A DNA stretch of 13,482 nucleotides from an uncultured Peptostreptococcaceae bacterium (GCA_905236895.1 CAJOQI010000032.1:1-13482), one strand, 5' to 3'. Shown: positions 1-7,694, counted from the first letter of the stretch. Translations and numbers: made by a program. Notes: a model not told the origin generated them from the letters alone.

Positions 1-71
1 CTCTGTCTTCGCCTTTGGCTCGCCAATCGCAGGGCTAGGGCTTCATCGAACCCCGGGTTCTCGTCATGCAT
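1..71 (-). other. GC-rich edge segment, possible partial ORF or repeat element
   Basis: On the minus strand an open frame begins at an ATG at 71 (MHDENPGFDEALALR...) and stays open to the window edge, but no Shine-Dalgarno sequence precedes the ATG. The first 60 bases are about 62% G+C, clearly richer than the AT-rich surroundings. They contain compact inverted repeats (GAACCC/GGGTTC at 49-61, TTGGC/GCCAA near 15-27) and a short direct repeat AGGGCT. It could be a real gene fragment, a dispersed repeat, or a structured remnant next to the tRNA gene. I cannot assign a function. Confidence 0.2.
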
Positions 72-82
72 ACAGCTCAATA

Positions 83-120
83 TGATAAAAAAAGATACCC
101 GAAGGTATCTTTTTTTATCA
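83..120 (-). terminator. Terminator of tRNA-Arg (perfect inverted repeat)
   Basis: A perfect 17-bp inverted repeat (83-99 and 104-120) surrounds a 4-base CGAA/TTCG loop. The GATACC/GGTATC core is flanked by seven A and seven T residues, so it can terminate transcription from either side. It sits directly after the 3' end of the minus-strand tRNA, as expected for a factor-independent terminator. The TTCG loop read on the tRNA strand is a stable tetraloop type. Confidence 0.85.
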
Positions 121-197
121 TGGTGCGCCGCGCGGGACTCGAACCCACAACCTACTGATTCGTAGTCAGGCACTCTATCCAATTGAGCTAGCGGCGC
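121..197 (-). tRNA. tRNA-Arg (anticodon ACG)
   Basis: Read on the minus strand this is a complete 77-base tRNA including an encoded CCA end. The acceptor arms GCGCCGC and GCGGCGC pair fully. The D stem is GCTC/GAGT, the anticodon loop is CTACGAA (anticodon ACG, Arg), and the T arm is GTGGG-TTCGAGT-CCCGC. The discriminator base is A. The outermost anticodon-stem pair (C27-T43) is mismatched and the T stem has one wobble pair; neither suggests a pseudogene. The A in the wobble position is normally converted to inosine, so this tRNA would read the CGN codons C, U and A. Confidence 0.96.
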
Positions 198-214
198 TTG
201 TATCGTACCTGCCT

Positions 215-243
215 ATTATATAGAAAAACAATTTGAAAGTAAA
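215..243 (-). promoter_or_regulatory. Promoter of tRNA-Arg
   Basis: On the minus strand a perfect -10 box TATAAT (220 down to 215) is preceded at 17 bases by TTTACT (243 to 238), which matches four of six -35 consensus positions. Initiation would fall near 207-210, about ten bases before the mature tRNA 5' end at 197, which fits a short tRNA leader. Confidence 0.7.
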
Positions 244-375
244 GCGAAGAATGACTAATGGGCAAAGATTGAAATACTATCATCCACTCATCAAAGAATT
301 GAATAAGCGGGTGTTTTGGTGTAGACTTAAGGGGTTGGTAAAGCACATAATTAAAGAAAGAAGGAGGGTTTCAAC

Positions 376-846
376 TTGATTGAGGTTCCAAACAAATTGG
401 ATTACGAGCTGCTTTCGGCTCAGATAAGGAGTCTTGGGGAGGATGAGCCCTATTTTATTCCCGTGATGGCTAATGCAGCAGCACTTCTATATAACACCAT
501 GGAAGATGTTAACTGGGCTGGCTTTTATATTGTTAGAGATGGAGCCCTTATTCTTGGACCCTTCCATGGAAACCCTGCCTGCATTAGGATAGAGAAGGGT
601 AGCGGCGTTTGCGGGACCGCTTGGGCAGAGGATAAAACCCAGAGGGTAGAGGATGTTCATCTTTTCCCCGGGCATATCGCCTGCGACAGCGCCTCCAATT
701 CGGAAATCGTCATTCCTATTCATATTGATGGCGAGGTAAAGGCGGTGTTGGATATCGACAGCCCAATAAAGAATCGTTTCTCCAAAGAAGATGAAGAGGG
801 ACTGGAGAAGTTGGTGAGGACCTTGGAGGACTTCATCCAATTCTGA
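376..846 (+). CDS. msrC: Free methionine-(R)-sulfoxide reductase (GAF-domain, fRMsr)
   Basis: This 156-residue cytosolic enzyme reduces free L-methionine-(R)-sulfoxide to methionine, normally with thioredoxin as reductant, and so repairs oxidised methionine. The protein is a single GAF domain. The family core is visible as MEDVNWAGFYIV (42-53), LGPFHGNPAC (60-69), GVCGTAW (77-83) and HIACDSASNSEIVIP (100-114). Cys69, Cys79 and Cys103 are spaced 10 and 24 residues apart, the same spacing as the three redox cysteines of the characterised E. coli enzyme. The start is TTG at 376, chosen because AAGGAGGG at 361-368 lies seven bases upstream. No strong promoter is visible; CATAAT at 346-351 with TAGACT at 322-327 is only a weak candidate. 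An M42 peptidase gene follows after 64 bases, probably in the same transcript. Confidence 0.93.
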   Translation: MIEVPNKLDYELLSAQIRSLGEDEPYFIPVMANAAALLYNTMEDVNWAGFYIVRDGALILGPFHGNPACIRIEKGSGVCGTAWAEDKTQRVEDVHLFPGHIACDSASNSEIVIPIHIDGEVKAVLDIDSPIKNRFSKEDEEGLEKLVRTLEDFIQF

Positions 847-910
847 GAATAGGGGAGGTTCAACCAAAACCCATAGGCGGATAGAGAAGGATAGTAAATC
901 GGAGGATAAG

Positions 911-1972
911 ATGAAAAAGGATTTTCTAATAGAAATGCTTAATACCGTTTCCGTAACCGGTAAGGAGGAACCCAATCAGGAAGTGGTCCTTAAATACGGA
1001 AAGACCTTTGCCGACAAGCAAATTGTAGACCCGGCGGGAAACGTGATTAATGTGGTTAATCCCAAGGCAAAGACCAAGGTTCTCCTTTGTGGCCATATAG
1101 ATGAAATTGGTTTTATAGTTACCCATATCGACGATAAGGGTATGGTTCATGTTCAGTCTGCAGGTGGAGTAAGTCGCAAACTATATATCGGAGCTCCCAT
1201 GCAGATCATTCACGAAACCAAAACCAAGGGAAAGGTGAAGAGGACAAAGGTACAGGGAGTAGGAGTTGTAAACAGCGATCTCCTAAAAAAAGAGAAACTG
1301 GAAAACACCGATATCATAATAGACATCGGAGCAAACAAAAAAGAAGAGGCAGAGAAGCTGGTTTCCATAGGCGATGCTGTGGTGGCGGACACTACGGTAA
1401 GAGAACTGCTTAATGATAATTTCTCCTGCCGAGCTATGGACGACAAGACAGGCGCCTTTGTTATTACGGAGGCAGCAAAGAAGGCAAAGAAGATGGGTGC
1501 CAAGATTGGAATCTACGCCAATACGGTAACGGGCGAGGAGACGGGAGTAGGCGGTGCATACTTTGCTTCTTCGGGAATCGAACCCACCTGCGCCATAGTT
1601 GTTGACGTTACCGATGCCAGCGATTATCCGGGAATGGATCCCGCAAGAGGTGGGGATAAGAAAATAGGTGGCGGTCCGGTGCTTTGTCATAGCGGAATGC
1701 TTAACAAAAAACTAAACGCTCTTCTTGAAGACATAGCCAAGGAAAAGGAAATTCCGATCCAGTGGGAGGTTTCTTCGGGAAATACCTATACGGATAGCGA
1801 TACTGTTTTCAAAACCGTAAAGGGCATTCCCGTTGCACTTATTTCAATCCCACTCCGCTATATGCACAGCTCCGTTGAGCTTGGTAATTGGAAGGATCTT
1901 GAAAACTGCATCGACCTGATTGCTGAGGCTCTTCTCAGAATAGATGACAAATTTGATTTCAATCCACTTTAG
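911..1972 (+). CDS. M42 family metallo-aminopeptidase (glutamyl/deblocking aminopeptidase type)
   Basis: A 353-residue cytosolic dimetal aminopeptidase of the M42 (TET) family, which trims N-terminal residues from peptides and usually assembles as large hollow oligomers. The full ligand set is visible: His62 and Asp64 in GHIDEIGF, Asp177 in RAMDDKTGA, the catalytic pair Glu209-Glu210 in TGEETGVGG, Asp232 in VVDVTDASDYP, and His319 in LRYMHSSVE. Length and spacing are normal for the family, and the 65-160 region forms the inserted beta domain. ATG 911 follows GGAGG at 901-905. Some relatives were historically annotated as cellulase M or endoglucanase, but nothing here indicates glycosidase activity. 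Exact substrate preference cannot be read from the sequence. It lies between msrC and arginase on the same strand and probably provides free amino acids by peptide turnover. Confidence 0.93.
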   Translation: MKKDFLIEMLNTVSVTGKEEPNQEVVLKYGKTFADKQIVDPAGNVINVVNPKAKTKVLLCGHIDEIGFIVTHIDDKGMVHVQSAGGVSRKLYIGAPMQIIHETKTKGKVKRTKVQGVGVVNSDLLKKEKLENTDIIIDIGANKKEEAEKLVSIGDAVVADTTVRELLNDNFSCRAMDDKTGAFVITEAAKKAKKMGAKIGIYANTVTGEETGVGGAYFASSGIEPTCAIVVDVTDASDYPGMDPARGGDKKIGGGPVLCHSGMLNKKLNALLEDIAKEKEIPIQWEVSSGNTYTDSDTVFKTVKGIPVALISIPLRYMHSSVELGNWKDLENCIDLIAEALLRIDDKFDFNPL

Positions 1973-1980
1973 GAATTATG

Positions 1981-2011
1981 AATATAAAGGGTAGTTTAAT
2001 AAATATAAAGG
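1981..2011 (+). repeat. Short direct repeat AATATAAAGG before arginase
   Basis: AATATAAAGG occurs at 1981-1990 and again at 2002-2011, 21 bases apart. The second copy supplies the modest Shine-Dalgarno-like AAAGGTG in front of the arginase ATG at 2019. The first copy is therefore a duplicated, probably inactive, ribosome-binding segment, or the pair is coincidental in AT-rich spacer. Confidence 0.35.
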
Positions 2012-2018
2012 TGAAATC

Positions 2019-2918
2019 ATGGGCAAGAAATTGGAAATCATTGGCGTCCAGATGGACATGGGAGCATCAAAGCGTGGAGTAAGCATGGGCCCCGCAGCCA
2101 TAAGATATGGCGGATTGGTTGAGGGCTTAAGAAATCAAGGCCATACAGTGGTGGATAGAGGAGATATTATTCCTCTTCCCGAGGGCAAGAGCAGGCCGAA
2201 GATGAATTGCTTTGAGCAGGTTGTGGATATTAACGGCAAACTTTACAAAAACGTAAAGGATATTCTGGAAAAGGGGCATTTCCCGATTACCTTGGGTGGT
2301 GACCACAGCATAGCCGCAGGAAGCATCTCTGCCGTTTCCAAACACTATGAAGATAAGGGTGGAATCGGTGTAATCTGGATTGATGCCCACGGAGACTGGA
2401 ATAACGAGGAAACCACGCCCAGCGGTAATATGCACGGCATGCCTTTCTCTTCAGTTTGCGGCTACGGACCGGATGCCATGGTTGATTATGGTCAGGGACC
2501 GGCCTTTGTGGATGTGAAGAAATGCGTTCAGATTGCAGGCCGTGATATTGACCAAGGGGAGCGACAGAGAATGAAGGAGGCTGGCATTACCGTTTTCTCA
2601 ATCAATATGGTGGACCAGTTGGGAATGAATGAGGTAATCAGGCAGGCCATTGAAATAGCGGGAACCGGAACTGCCGGAATTCATCTTAGTTTTGATATTG
2701 ATGCCTTAACCCCGGAGGTTGCTCCGGGAACGGGAACTCCGGTTCACAGCGGTTTAACCGCAAGAGAAGCCTTCTTGGCCGCGGAAACCTTGGCCGAAAG
2801 CGGCAAACTGCTTTCCATGGATATGGTAGAAGTCAATCCTATTCTGGACGAGAGAAACAAAACAGGAATTCTGGCATCTGAACTTATTCAGTCCGCCTTT
2901 GGAAAAGTGGTTTTCTAA
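2019..2918 (+). CDS. rocF: Arginase
   Basis: This ureohydrolase of 299 residues most likely hydrolyses L-arginine to L-ornithine and urea. All manganese ligands are present: His96 (GGDHS), Asp122, His124 and Asp126 (IDAHGDWN), and Asp226 and Asp228 (SFDIDALTPE). Glu271 in MVEVNPILDERNKT is the family glutamate. Arginase rather than agmatinase is favoured by SGNMHGMP (135-142) and by GRDIDQGE (174-181), whose Asp178 and Glu181 correspond to residues that contact the substrate alpha-amino group. The usual proline of that DPGE motif is Gln here. The start at 2019 has only a modest AAAGGTG site. It is the last gene of the msrC-peptidase-arginase cluster and is closed by a hairpin. Other ureohydrolases (formiminoglutamase, guanidinobutyrase) are less likely but not excluded without assay. 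Confidence 0.9.
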   Translation: MGKKLEIIGVQMDMGASKRGVSMGPAAIRYGGLVEGLRNQGHTVVDRGDIIPLPEGKSRPKMNCFEQVVDINGKLYKNVKDILEKGHFPITLGGDHSIAAGSISAVSKHYEDKGGIGVIWIDAHGDWNNEETTPSGNMHGMPFSSVCGYGPDAMVDYGQGPAFVDVKKCVQIAGRDIDQGERQRMKEAGITVFSINMVDQLGMNEVIRQAIEIAGTGTAGIHLSFDIDALTPEVAPGTGTPVHSGLTAREAFLAAETLAESGKLLSMDMVEVNPILDERNKTGILASELIQSAFGKVVF

Positions 2919-2933
2919 ATAATGAGGATTAAA

Positions 2934-2972
2934 GAATCCCGAAAAGCGACTAAGGCTTTTCGGGACTCTTTT
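2934..2972 (+). terminator. Terminator between arginase and AIM24-family gene
   Basis: A 10-bp perfect stem CCCGAAAAGC/GCTTTTCGGG (2938-2947 with 2955-2964) has a 7-base loop and extends imperfectly outward (GAAT/ACTC). It is followed by CTTTT on the plus strand. It lies between the stops of two convergent genes and probably serves both, although the T-run is short in either direction. Confidence 0.75.
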
Positions 2973-2997
2973 GATTCGAAAATTGAATAAAGCTATG

Positions 2998-3678
2998 CTA
3001 TGCGCCGGTTATGATAAAGGGCTGGATAGCTCCTGCAATTGCGTTAACAGGCATGGTCTGAAGGATTATTTTACCGGGGCCTGTTACCAAGGTGTTGAAG
3101 AGACCTTCGCCACCCAGCAAAGCATTCTTTACGCCGCCTACAGACTGGATGTCCATGGAGCAGGTAGCGTCCATAACCGCAATATATCCTGTGTCAACCA
3201 GCATCTGCTGTCCCGGCTGGAGGGTGTATTCAATAGCATAGCCATCGATTTCAACAAAGACTGTGCCCTGGCCGGAAAGTCTTTGCATGATGAATCCTTC
3301 GCCGCCGAAGAGACCCGCACCGAATTTTTTCTGGAAAAATACGGAGAGGTCAACACCTTCTTCGCTGGCCAGGAAGCTCTTCTTTTGAACGATTAAGTCG
3401 TTTCCGGGGGTTATGTCGTAGGCTTTGATGGAGCCGGGGAAGGAAGAAGCAAAGGCAATCTGTCCCGGGCCACCCATGGCAGTATAGCGATTCTGGAACA
3501 TGGACTCGCCGCTGAACATTCTGCCCATCATCTTTCCGAACCCGCCTGTTCCTCTGGTTTCCATCTGCATATTGGGAGTCATCCAACTCATGGCACCTTT
3601 TTCCGTAACAAGGGTTTCACCTGCATCCACGTCGCAGATTACGACGGGGAGGGGTTCTCCAACAATCTGATATCTCAT
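2998..3678 (-). CDS. AIM24 / TIGR00266 family protein
   Basis: A 226-residue protein of the AIM24 (DUF124, TIGR00266) family, whose bacterial function is not established. The family is a beta-rich, trimer-like fold. Typical features are the N-terminal AGETLVTEKGAMSWM, the glycine/methionine-rich GGFGKMMGRMFSGES loop, the AFASSFPGSIKAYDI segment, FGGEGFIMQRLSGQGTVFVE in the middle, and the C-terminal FNTLVTGPGKIILQTMP. There is no signal peptide or clear membrane helix, so it is probably cytosolic. The start is placed at ATG 3678 because GGAGGTG (3690 to 3684) lies just upstream; a farther ATG at 3693 would overlap that site and has none of its own. It is transcribed convergently to arginase and divergently from glnS, as a single gene. 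Confidence 0.88.
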   Translation of the reverse strand: MRYQIVGEPLPVVICDVDAGETLVTEKGAMSWMTPNMQMETRGTGGFGKMMGRMFSGESMFQNRYTAMGGPGQIAFASSFPGSIKAYDITPGNDLIVQKKSFLASEEGVDLSVFFQKKFGAGLFGGEGFIMQRLSGQGTVFVEIDGYAIEYTLQPGQQMLVDTGYIAVMDATCSMDIQSVGGVKNALLGGEGLFNTLVTGPGKIILQTMPVNAIAGAIQPFIITGA

Positions 3679-3731
3679 ATCACGCACCTCCATTCATGTG
3701 CTTTCTCATATGGTTATAATGTCATTCTGCG

Positions 3732-3748
3732 GAGGCAAATGCTGCCTC
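3732..3748 (-). promoter_or_regulatory. Small inverted repeat in the 5' leader of the AIM24 gene
   Basis: GAGGCA/TGCCTC forms a 6-bp inverted repeat around a 5-base loop, just downstream of the presumed -10 box on the minus strand and about 55 bases before the start codon. It could be an RNA hairpin in the leader or an operator overlapping the start of transcription. The T-run needed for an attenuator is absent. Confidence 0.35.
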
Positions 3749-3755
3749 TAGGTTC

Positions 3756-3761
3756 ATTATA
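3756..3761 (-). promoter_or_regulatory. Probable -10 box for the AIM24-family gene
   Basis: A perfect TATAAT is read on the minus strand at 3761 to 3756, about 78 bases upstream of the ATG at 3678. No good -35 element is found at 16-18 bases (TGTGCA is the nearest, three of six matches), so this may be an activator-dependent or weak promoter. Confidence 0.45.
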
Positions 3762-3839
3762 CAACTAAAAATCGAAAATGCACACAAATAAAACCCAAAC
3801 AAACATAAATAAAGGTAGTTTTTAGTCTTTTATTTTATG

Positions 3840-3873
3840 TTTCAATCATATATAATATACCTTTATAATATAC
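3840..3873 (+). promoter_or_regulatory. glnS operon promoter region with tandem -10 boxes
   Basis: TATAATATAC occurs twice (3851-3860 and 3864-3873), 13 bases apart, giving two perfect TATAAT hexamers in front of glnS. TTTCAA at 3840-3845 lies 18 bases before the second box and is a weak -35 match. The whole segment 3779-3904 is very AT-rich, as is usual for strong Gram-positive promoters. Transcripts would have a leader of about 30-50 bases, too short for a T-box riboswitch. Confidence 0.55.
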
Positions 3874-3914
3874 TTTCATTAATATTCATTTTTTTGAAAC
3901 ACTCGGAGGATTGT

Positions 3915-5555
3915 ATGAGCGAGAATACTTCCAATAATTTTATCCATAGTTTTATAGATGAAGACTTGGAAAAAGGGGTTTACGACAGCGTCTATACTCG
4001 CTTTCCCCCTGAACCCAACGGCTATCTTCATGTAGGTCATGCCAAGTCAATTTGCCTTAATTTCGGTACTGCAATCAAATACGGAGGCAAGTGCAATTTA
4101 AGATATGACGATACCAATCCAGTAAAAGAGGACACGGAGTATGTATCCGCCATTGAAGAAGATATTAAATGGCTTGGTTTTACATGGACGGAGCAGCTTT
4201 GGGCTTCCGACTATTTTGAAACCATGTATGATGCTGCAGTTGAGCTCATCAAGAAGGGCCTTGCCTTTGTTGACGATCTTTCCGCAGATGAAATAAGGGA
4301 ATACCGCGGCACACTTAAGGAGCCGGGAAAAGAAAGCCCCTGTAGAAATCGCTCCGTAGAGGAGAACCTTGCTTTGTTCGAAGAAATGAAGGAAGGGAAA
4401 TACGCTGACGGTGAGAAGGTGCTCCGTGCAAAGATTGACATGGCATCCCCCAATATCAACATGAGGGATCCCGTCATCTACAGAATCGTTCATGCATCCC
4501 ACCACAATACGGGGGATAAATGGTGCATCTATCCAATGTACGATTTCGCTCATCCAATTGAAGATGCCATCGAGGGAATAAGTCATTCTCTCTGCACCAT
4601 GGAATTCGAGGACCACAGACCTTTATACGATTGGGTTCTGGAAAATGTGGGCTTTTGGCCAAATCCTCCAAGACAGATAGAATTCGCCCGCTTAAACCTT
4701 ACCAATACGGTAATGAGCAAGCGCTATCTTAAGGCCCTGGTAGACGAGGGCAGCGTGGTTGGTTGGGACGATCCCAGAATGCCTACCATAGCAGGGTTAA
4801 GAAGACGGGGATATACTCCGGAAGCAATCAGAGACTTTTGCGATAGAGTAGGTGTGGCAAAGGCGAACAGCACTGTTGATATAGGTCTTCTTGAATACTG
4901 CGTTCGTGATGATCTCCAGAATAAGGTGGAGTCAAGAAACGTAATCGAAGATCCAATCAAAGTTATCATAACCAATTACCCGGAAGGCCAGACCGAAATG
5001 GTCACCGTAGAGAACAACAAGAATGTTCCGGAGATGGGTGAAAGACAGATTCCATTTAGCCGTGAGCTATATGTGGACGGAGCCGACTTTATGGAGGTTC
5101 CGGCTAAAAAGTATTTCCGTCTTTTCCCGGGTAACGAGGTTCGCTTTAAAGGTGCCTACTTCATCACTTGTAACGAGGTGCTTAAGAACGAGGATGGTTC
5201 CATCAAGGAACTGCTCTGCACCTACGATCCTGCAACAAAGAGTGGAGAAGGATTTGACGGTCGTAAGGTTAAGGGTACTATTCACTTTGTTGACGCAGCA
5301 ACGGCGATCCCGGTAACCATCAGAAACTATAGCTATCTGATGGTGAAAAACGAAGAGGGTGAAAGCGTTCTCAACCCCGAGTCCCTGGTGGAGAAGCAGG
5401 GCTTTGCTGAGCCTGCCATTGCAGAAGCAAAGCCTGGAGAAAGATTCCAGTTCTTCCGCCACGGCTACTATATCGCCGATGCCAAGGACTATAGCGACGA
5501 CAATAGAGTATTTAACCGCATAGTTGATTTAAAGAGCAGCTACAAGGCTCAATAA
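3915..5555 (+). CDS. glnS: Glutamine--tRNA ligase
   Basis: This class I aminoacyl-tRNA synthetase charges tRNA-Gln with glutamine. The 546-residue length is close to the E. coli enzyme. The HIGH-type motif is [15 protein letters not shown] (31-45), the amino-acid pocket holds [10 protein letters not shown] (64-73) and [15 protein letters not shown] (204-218), and the KMSKS loop is VMSKR (266-270). [21 protein letters not shown] and the beta-barrel anticodon-binding C-terminus mark true GlnRS rather than bacterial GluRS. The start is ATG 3915 behind GGAGGA (3905-3910). The frame is open back to an ATG at 3837, but that 26-residue extension overlaps the promoter and lacks a ribosome binding site. 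birA follows after four bases. Most Bacillota make Gln-tRNA with GatCAB instead, so this gene is notable and may have been acquired by transfer (inference). Confidence 0.96.
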   Translation: MSENTSNNFIHSFIDEDLEKGVYDSVYTRFPPEPNGYLHVGHAKSICLNFGTAIKYGGKCNLRYDDTNPVKEDTEYVSAIEEDIKWLGFTWTEQLWASDYFETMYDAAVELIKKGLAFVDDLSADEIREYRGTLKEPGKESPCRNRSVEENLALFEEMKEGKYADGEKVLRAKIDMASPNINMRDPVIYRIVHASHHNTGDKWCIYPMYDFAHPIEDAIEGISHSLCTMEFEDHRPLYDWVLENVGFWPNPPRQIEFARLNLTNTVMSKRYLKALVDEGSVVGWDDPRMPTIAGLRRRGYTPEAIRDFCDRVGVAKANSTVDIGLLEYCVRDDLQNKVESRNVIEDPIKVIITNYPEGQTEMVTVENNKNVPEMGERQIPFSRELYVDGADFMEVPAKKYFRLFPGNEVRFKGAYFITCNEVLKNEDGSIKELLCTYDPATKSGEGFDGRKVKGTIHFVDAATAIPVTIRNYSYLMVKNEEGESVLNPESLVEKQGFAEPAIAEAKPGERFQFFRHGYYIADAKDYSDDNRVFNRIVDLKSSYKAQ

Positions 5556-5559
5556 TAGA

Positions 5560-6297
5560 ATGACCTATACCGTATTTCGTTTTAAAGAGATAGATTCAAC
5601 TAACGATTGTGCCAAGAGGATGGTTGAAGAGAATGTGCCTTTTCCCTTCGTTGTTCTTTCCGATGAACAAACCAAGGGAAGGGGAAGGAGCGGAAGAAAC
5701 TTCTTCTCGCCAAAGGGAGGCTTCTACTATACCTATACCTTTGAAGCAAAGGTTGGGTTAGAGAAGTATTATGAAAGTATTCCTCTTACCATCATTGCGG
5801 CTGTGGCTACAGCTAATGCCGTAGAAAAGGTGGCGAAAGTAACCACTTCCATCAAATGGGTAAACGATATCCTTCTTGATGGCAAAAAGGTTGGAGGCAT
5901 TCTGACTGAGGGAATCTTTGGTAACCAAGGGGAGCCCAGAGCTGTGGCAATTGGAATAGGCATAAACTTAAGGCCACAGGTATTTCCCGAGGGCATTAAG
6001 GATATTGCCACAAGTCTAAACTGGGATAGTGAGGACAGCCTCTTGGTAAAGGAAATAACGGAAAACATCCAGGAACTATTAAAAAGAGCCGAAAACCCTG
6101 AGGATAAAGAAGAAATCCTCGGGATATATAAAGAGAAATGCTCCACTATTGGACAAATGGTGTCCTTCCAATTGGAAGGGCAGGAGGTCCAGGGAAGAGC
6201 CTTGGACTTGGACAATAATGGACAATTAATCGTTGAATTGGAAGATAATCGGAGAGTGACCTTCTTCGGCGAAGTAACTATAAAAAAGGAGAAATGA
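5560..6297 (+). CDS. birA: Biotin--[biotin carrier protein] ligase, catalytic domain only
   Basis: A 245-residue cytosolic ligase that activates biotin with ATP and attaches it to the lysine of biotin carrier domains. Visible motifs are the N-terminal EIDSTNDCAK, the biotinyl-AMP loop TKGRGRSGRNFFSP (38-51), KWVNDILLDGKKVGGILTE around 99-117, GIGINLR, and the small C-terminal beta domain. Unlike bifunctional BirA repressors, it has no N-terminal winged helix, so it should not regulate biotin synthesis. The ribosome binding site is weak (AAGG inside the glnS end), and the ATG lies four bases after the glnS stop, which suggests translational coupling. Its TGA overlaps ATG codons at the start of oadA. 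The obvious substrate is the biotin carrier encoded at 8044-8436. Confidence 0.94.
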   Translation: MTYTVFRFKEIDSTNDCAKRMVEENVPFPFVVLSDEQTKGRGRSGRNFFSPKGGFYYTYTFEAKVGLEKYYESIPLTIIAAVATANAVEKVAKVTTSIKWVNDILLDGKKVGGILTEGIFGNQGEPRAVAIGIGINLRPQVFPEGIKDIATSLNWDSEDSLLVKEITENIQELLKRAENPEDKEEILGIYKEKCSTIGQMVSFQLEGQEVQGRALDLDNNGQLIVELEDNRRVTFFGEVTIKKEK

Positions 6298-7685
6298 TGA
6301 AACAGGTAAAGTTTACGGAGACAGTATTGAGAGATGCTGGACAGTCCCTGGTCGCAACCAGAATGAAGTTTGATCAGTTTGAGCCCATTCTTAAGACCAT
6401 GGACGAAGCGGGTTATTATTCCGTTGAGTGCTGGGGTGGCGCAACCTTTGATGTATGCCTCAGATACTTAAACGAGGATCCATGGGAAAGGCTTAGAAAA
6501 ATCAAAGCGGCCATGCCCAACACCAAATTGCAGATGCTTTTAAGAGGACAGAATATTCTGGGCTATAAGCATTATAGCGACGATGTGGTAAGAAGGTTTG
6601 TAAGAGCCAGCGTAAGAAACGGTATTGATATTATCAGAATCTTTGATGCTCTGAACGATCTTGAAAATCTCAAGGTAGCCATCGAAGAAACGGTTAAAGA
6701 GGGAGCTATAGCTTCAGGGGCCATTTCCTATACAACATCTCCGGTACATACCTTGGACAAATATGTTGAGCAGGTTAAGGAGATGAAGAATATGGGCGTC
6801 TCCACCATCTGTATCAAGGACATGGCAGGAATCATGTCTCCGGAAAGTGCCTATGAATTGGTTTCAGCAATTAAGGACGCTGTTGACCTTCCTCTGGTTG
6901 TTCATACTCACAGCACCACGGGCCTTGCATTTATGACCTATATGAAGGCCGTTGAGGCCGGTGCGGACATTATCGATACAGCTATTTCTCCATTGTCCGG
7001 AGGAACATCTCAGCCTGCAACTGAAACTCTTGAGTATACATTTAGAGAGATGGGCTATGATACAGGTCTTAATGAAGCTAAGCTTTATGAGATCGCAGAC
7101 TTCTTCAAGCCTATCAGAGCAGAGTTCATTGAGGACGGAACACTTAATCCAATTTCCATGGCAACGGATACCCAGTGTCTCAATTATCAGATTCCCGGAG
7201 GAATGCTCTCCAATCTTCTGAGCCAGCTGAAGGGATTAAATGCCTTGGATAAATTCGAAGAAGCCTTGGCTGAAACTCCAAGAGTAAGAGAAGATATGGG
7301 GTATCCACCCCTCGTTACTCCCACAAGCCAGATTATAGGAACCCAGGCAGTACAGAACGTTCTTGCAGGGGAGAGATATAAGAATGTTGGTGCGGAGCTT
7401 AAAGCATATTGCAGAGGAGAATATGGGACAACACCTGCTCCCATTAATCCTGAAGTCAGAGAAAAGATTTTGGCAGGGGATAAACCTGTTGAAGGAAGAT
7501 ATGCGGACACTTTGCCCACAGATATATTTGAAAAGGCCGAGGCTGAGCTGGGAGATACAGCAAGATGTGAAGAGGATGTGCTTAGCTATATAGCGTTCCC
7601 TCAGGTAGCGGAAAAATTCTTCGAAGAGCGTAAGGCCAGAGAAGAACAGGTATGCCGCTATACCATTTCGCCAATCGAAGAATAG
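6297..7685 (+). CDS. oadA: Oxaloacetate decarboxylase alpha-type carboxyltransferase subunit (no biotin domain)
   Basis: A 462-residue carboxyltransferase that transfers the carboxyl group of oxaloacetate to a biotin carrier. It contains the HMGL-like TIM barrel (about 5-270) and the conserved PYC/OADA domain (about 290-440), but ends before any biotinyl domain, so the classical alpha subunit is split. Visible metal-site residues are Asp13 (TVLRDAGQS), Lys174 (ICIKDMAGIM, the carbamylated lysine) and His203/His205 (VVHTHSTTG). The usual RDAHQS reads RDAGQS here. ATG 6297 is preferred because AGGAG (6287-6291) is five bases away; an ATG at 6294 is only two bases away. Together with oadG, the carrier and oadB downstream, this indicates a Na+-pumping oxaloacetate decarboxylase. 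Pyruvate carboxylase subunit B or transcarboxylase 5S share the fold, but an oadB neighbour argues against both. Confidence 0.93.
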   Translation: MKQVKFTETVLRDAGQSLVATRMKFDQFEPILKTMDEAGYYSVECWGGATFDVCLRYLNEDPWERLRKIKAAMPNTKLQMLLRGQNILGYKHYSDDVVRRFVRASVRNGIDIIRIFDALNDLENLKVAIEETVKEGAIASGAISYTTSPVHTLDKYVEQVKEMKNMGVSTICIKDMAGIMSPESAYELVSAIKDAVDLPLVVHTHSTTGLAFMTYMKAVEAGADIIDTAISPLSGGTSQPATETLEYTFREMGYDTGLNEAKLYEIADFFKPIRAEFIEDGTLNPISMATDTQCLNYQIPGGMLSNLLSQLKGLNALDKFEEALAETPRVREDMGYPPLVTPTSQIIGTQAVQNVLAGERYKNVGAELKAYCRGEYGTTPAPINPEVREKILAGDKPVEGRYADTLPTDIFEKAEAELGDTARCEEDVLSYIAFPQVAEKFFEERKAREEQVCRYTISPIEE

Positions 7686-7694
7686 GAGGAGAAT

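Noticed and set aside
487..975. Minus-strand open frame across msrC and the start of the M42 gene
   Set aside because: It overlaps two well-supported genes on the other strand and shows no domain or start signal.
2971..3396. Plus-strand open frame opposite the AIM24 gene
   Set aside because: It is antisense to a clearly recognisable family protein and begins at the terminator flank without a ribosome binding site; its translation shows no family-like motifs.
3837..3914. Upstream in-frame ATG that would extend glnS by 26 residues
   Set aside because: The extension is a hydrophobic AT-rich translation of the promoter region, lacks a ribosome binding site, and normal GlnRS length is reached from ATG 3915 behind GGAGGA.
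3760..3914. T-box riboswitch upstream of glnS
   Set aside because: The leader is too short and AT-rich, and there is no AGGGTGG-type T-box core or terminator/antiterminator pair.
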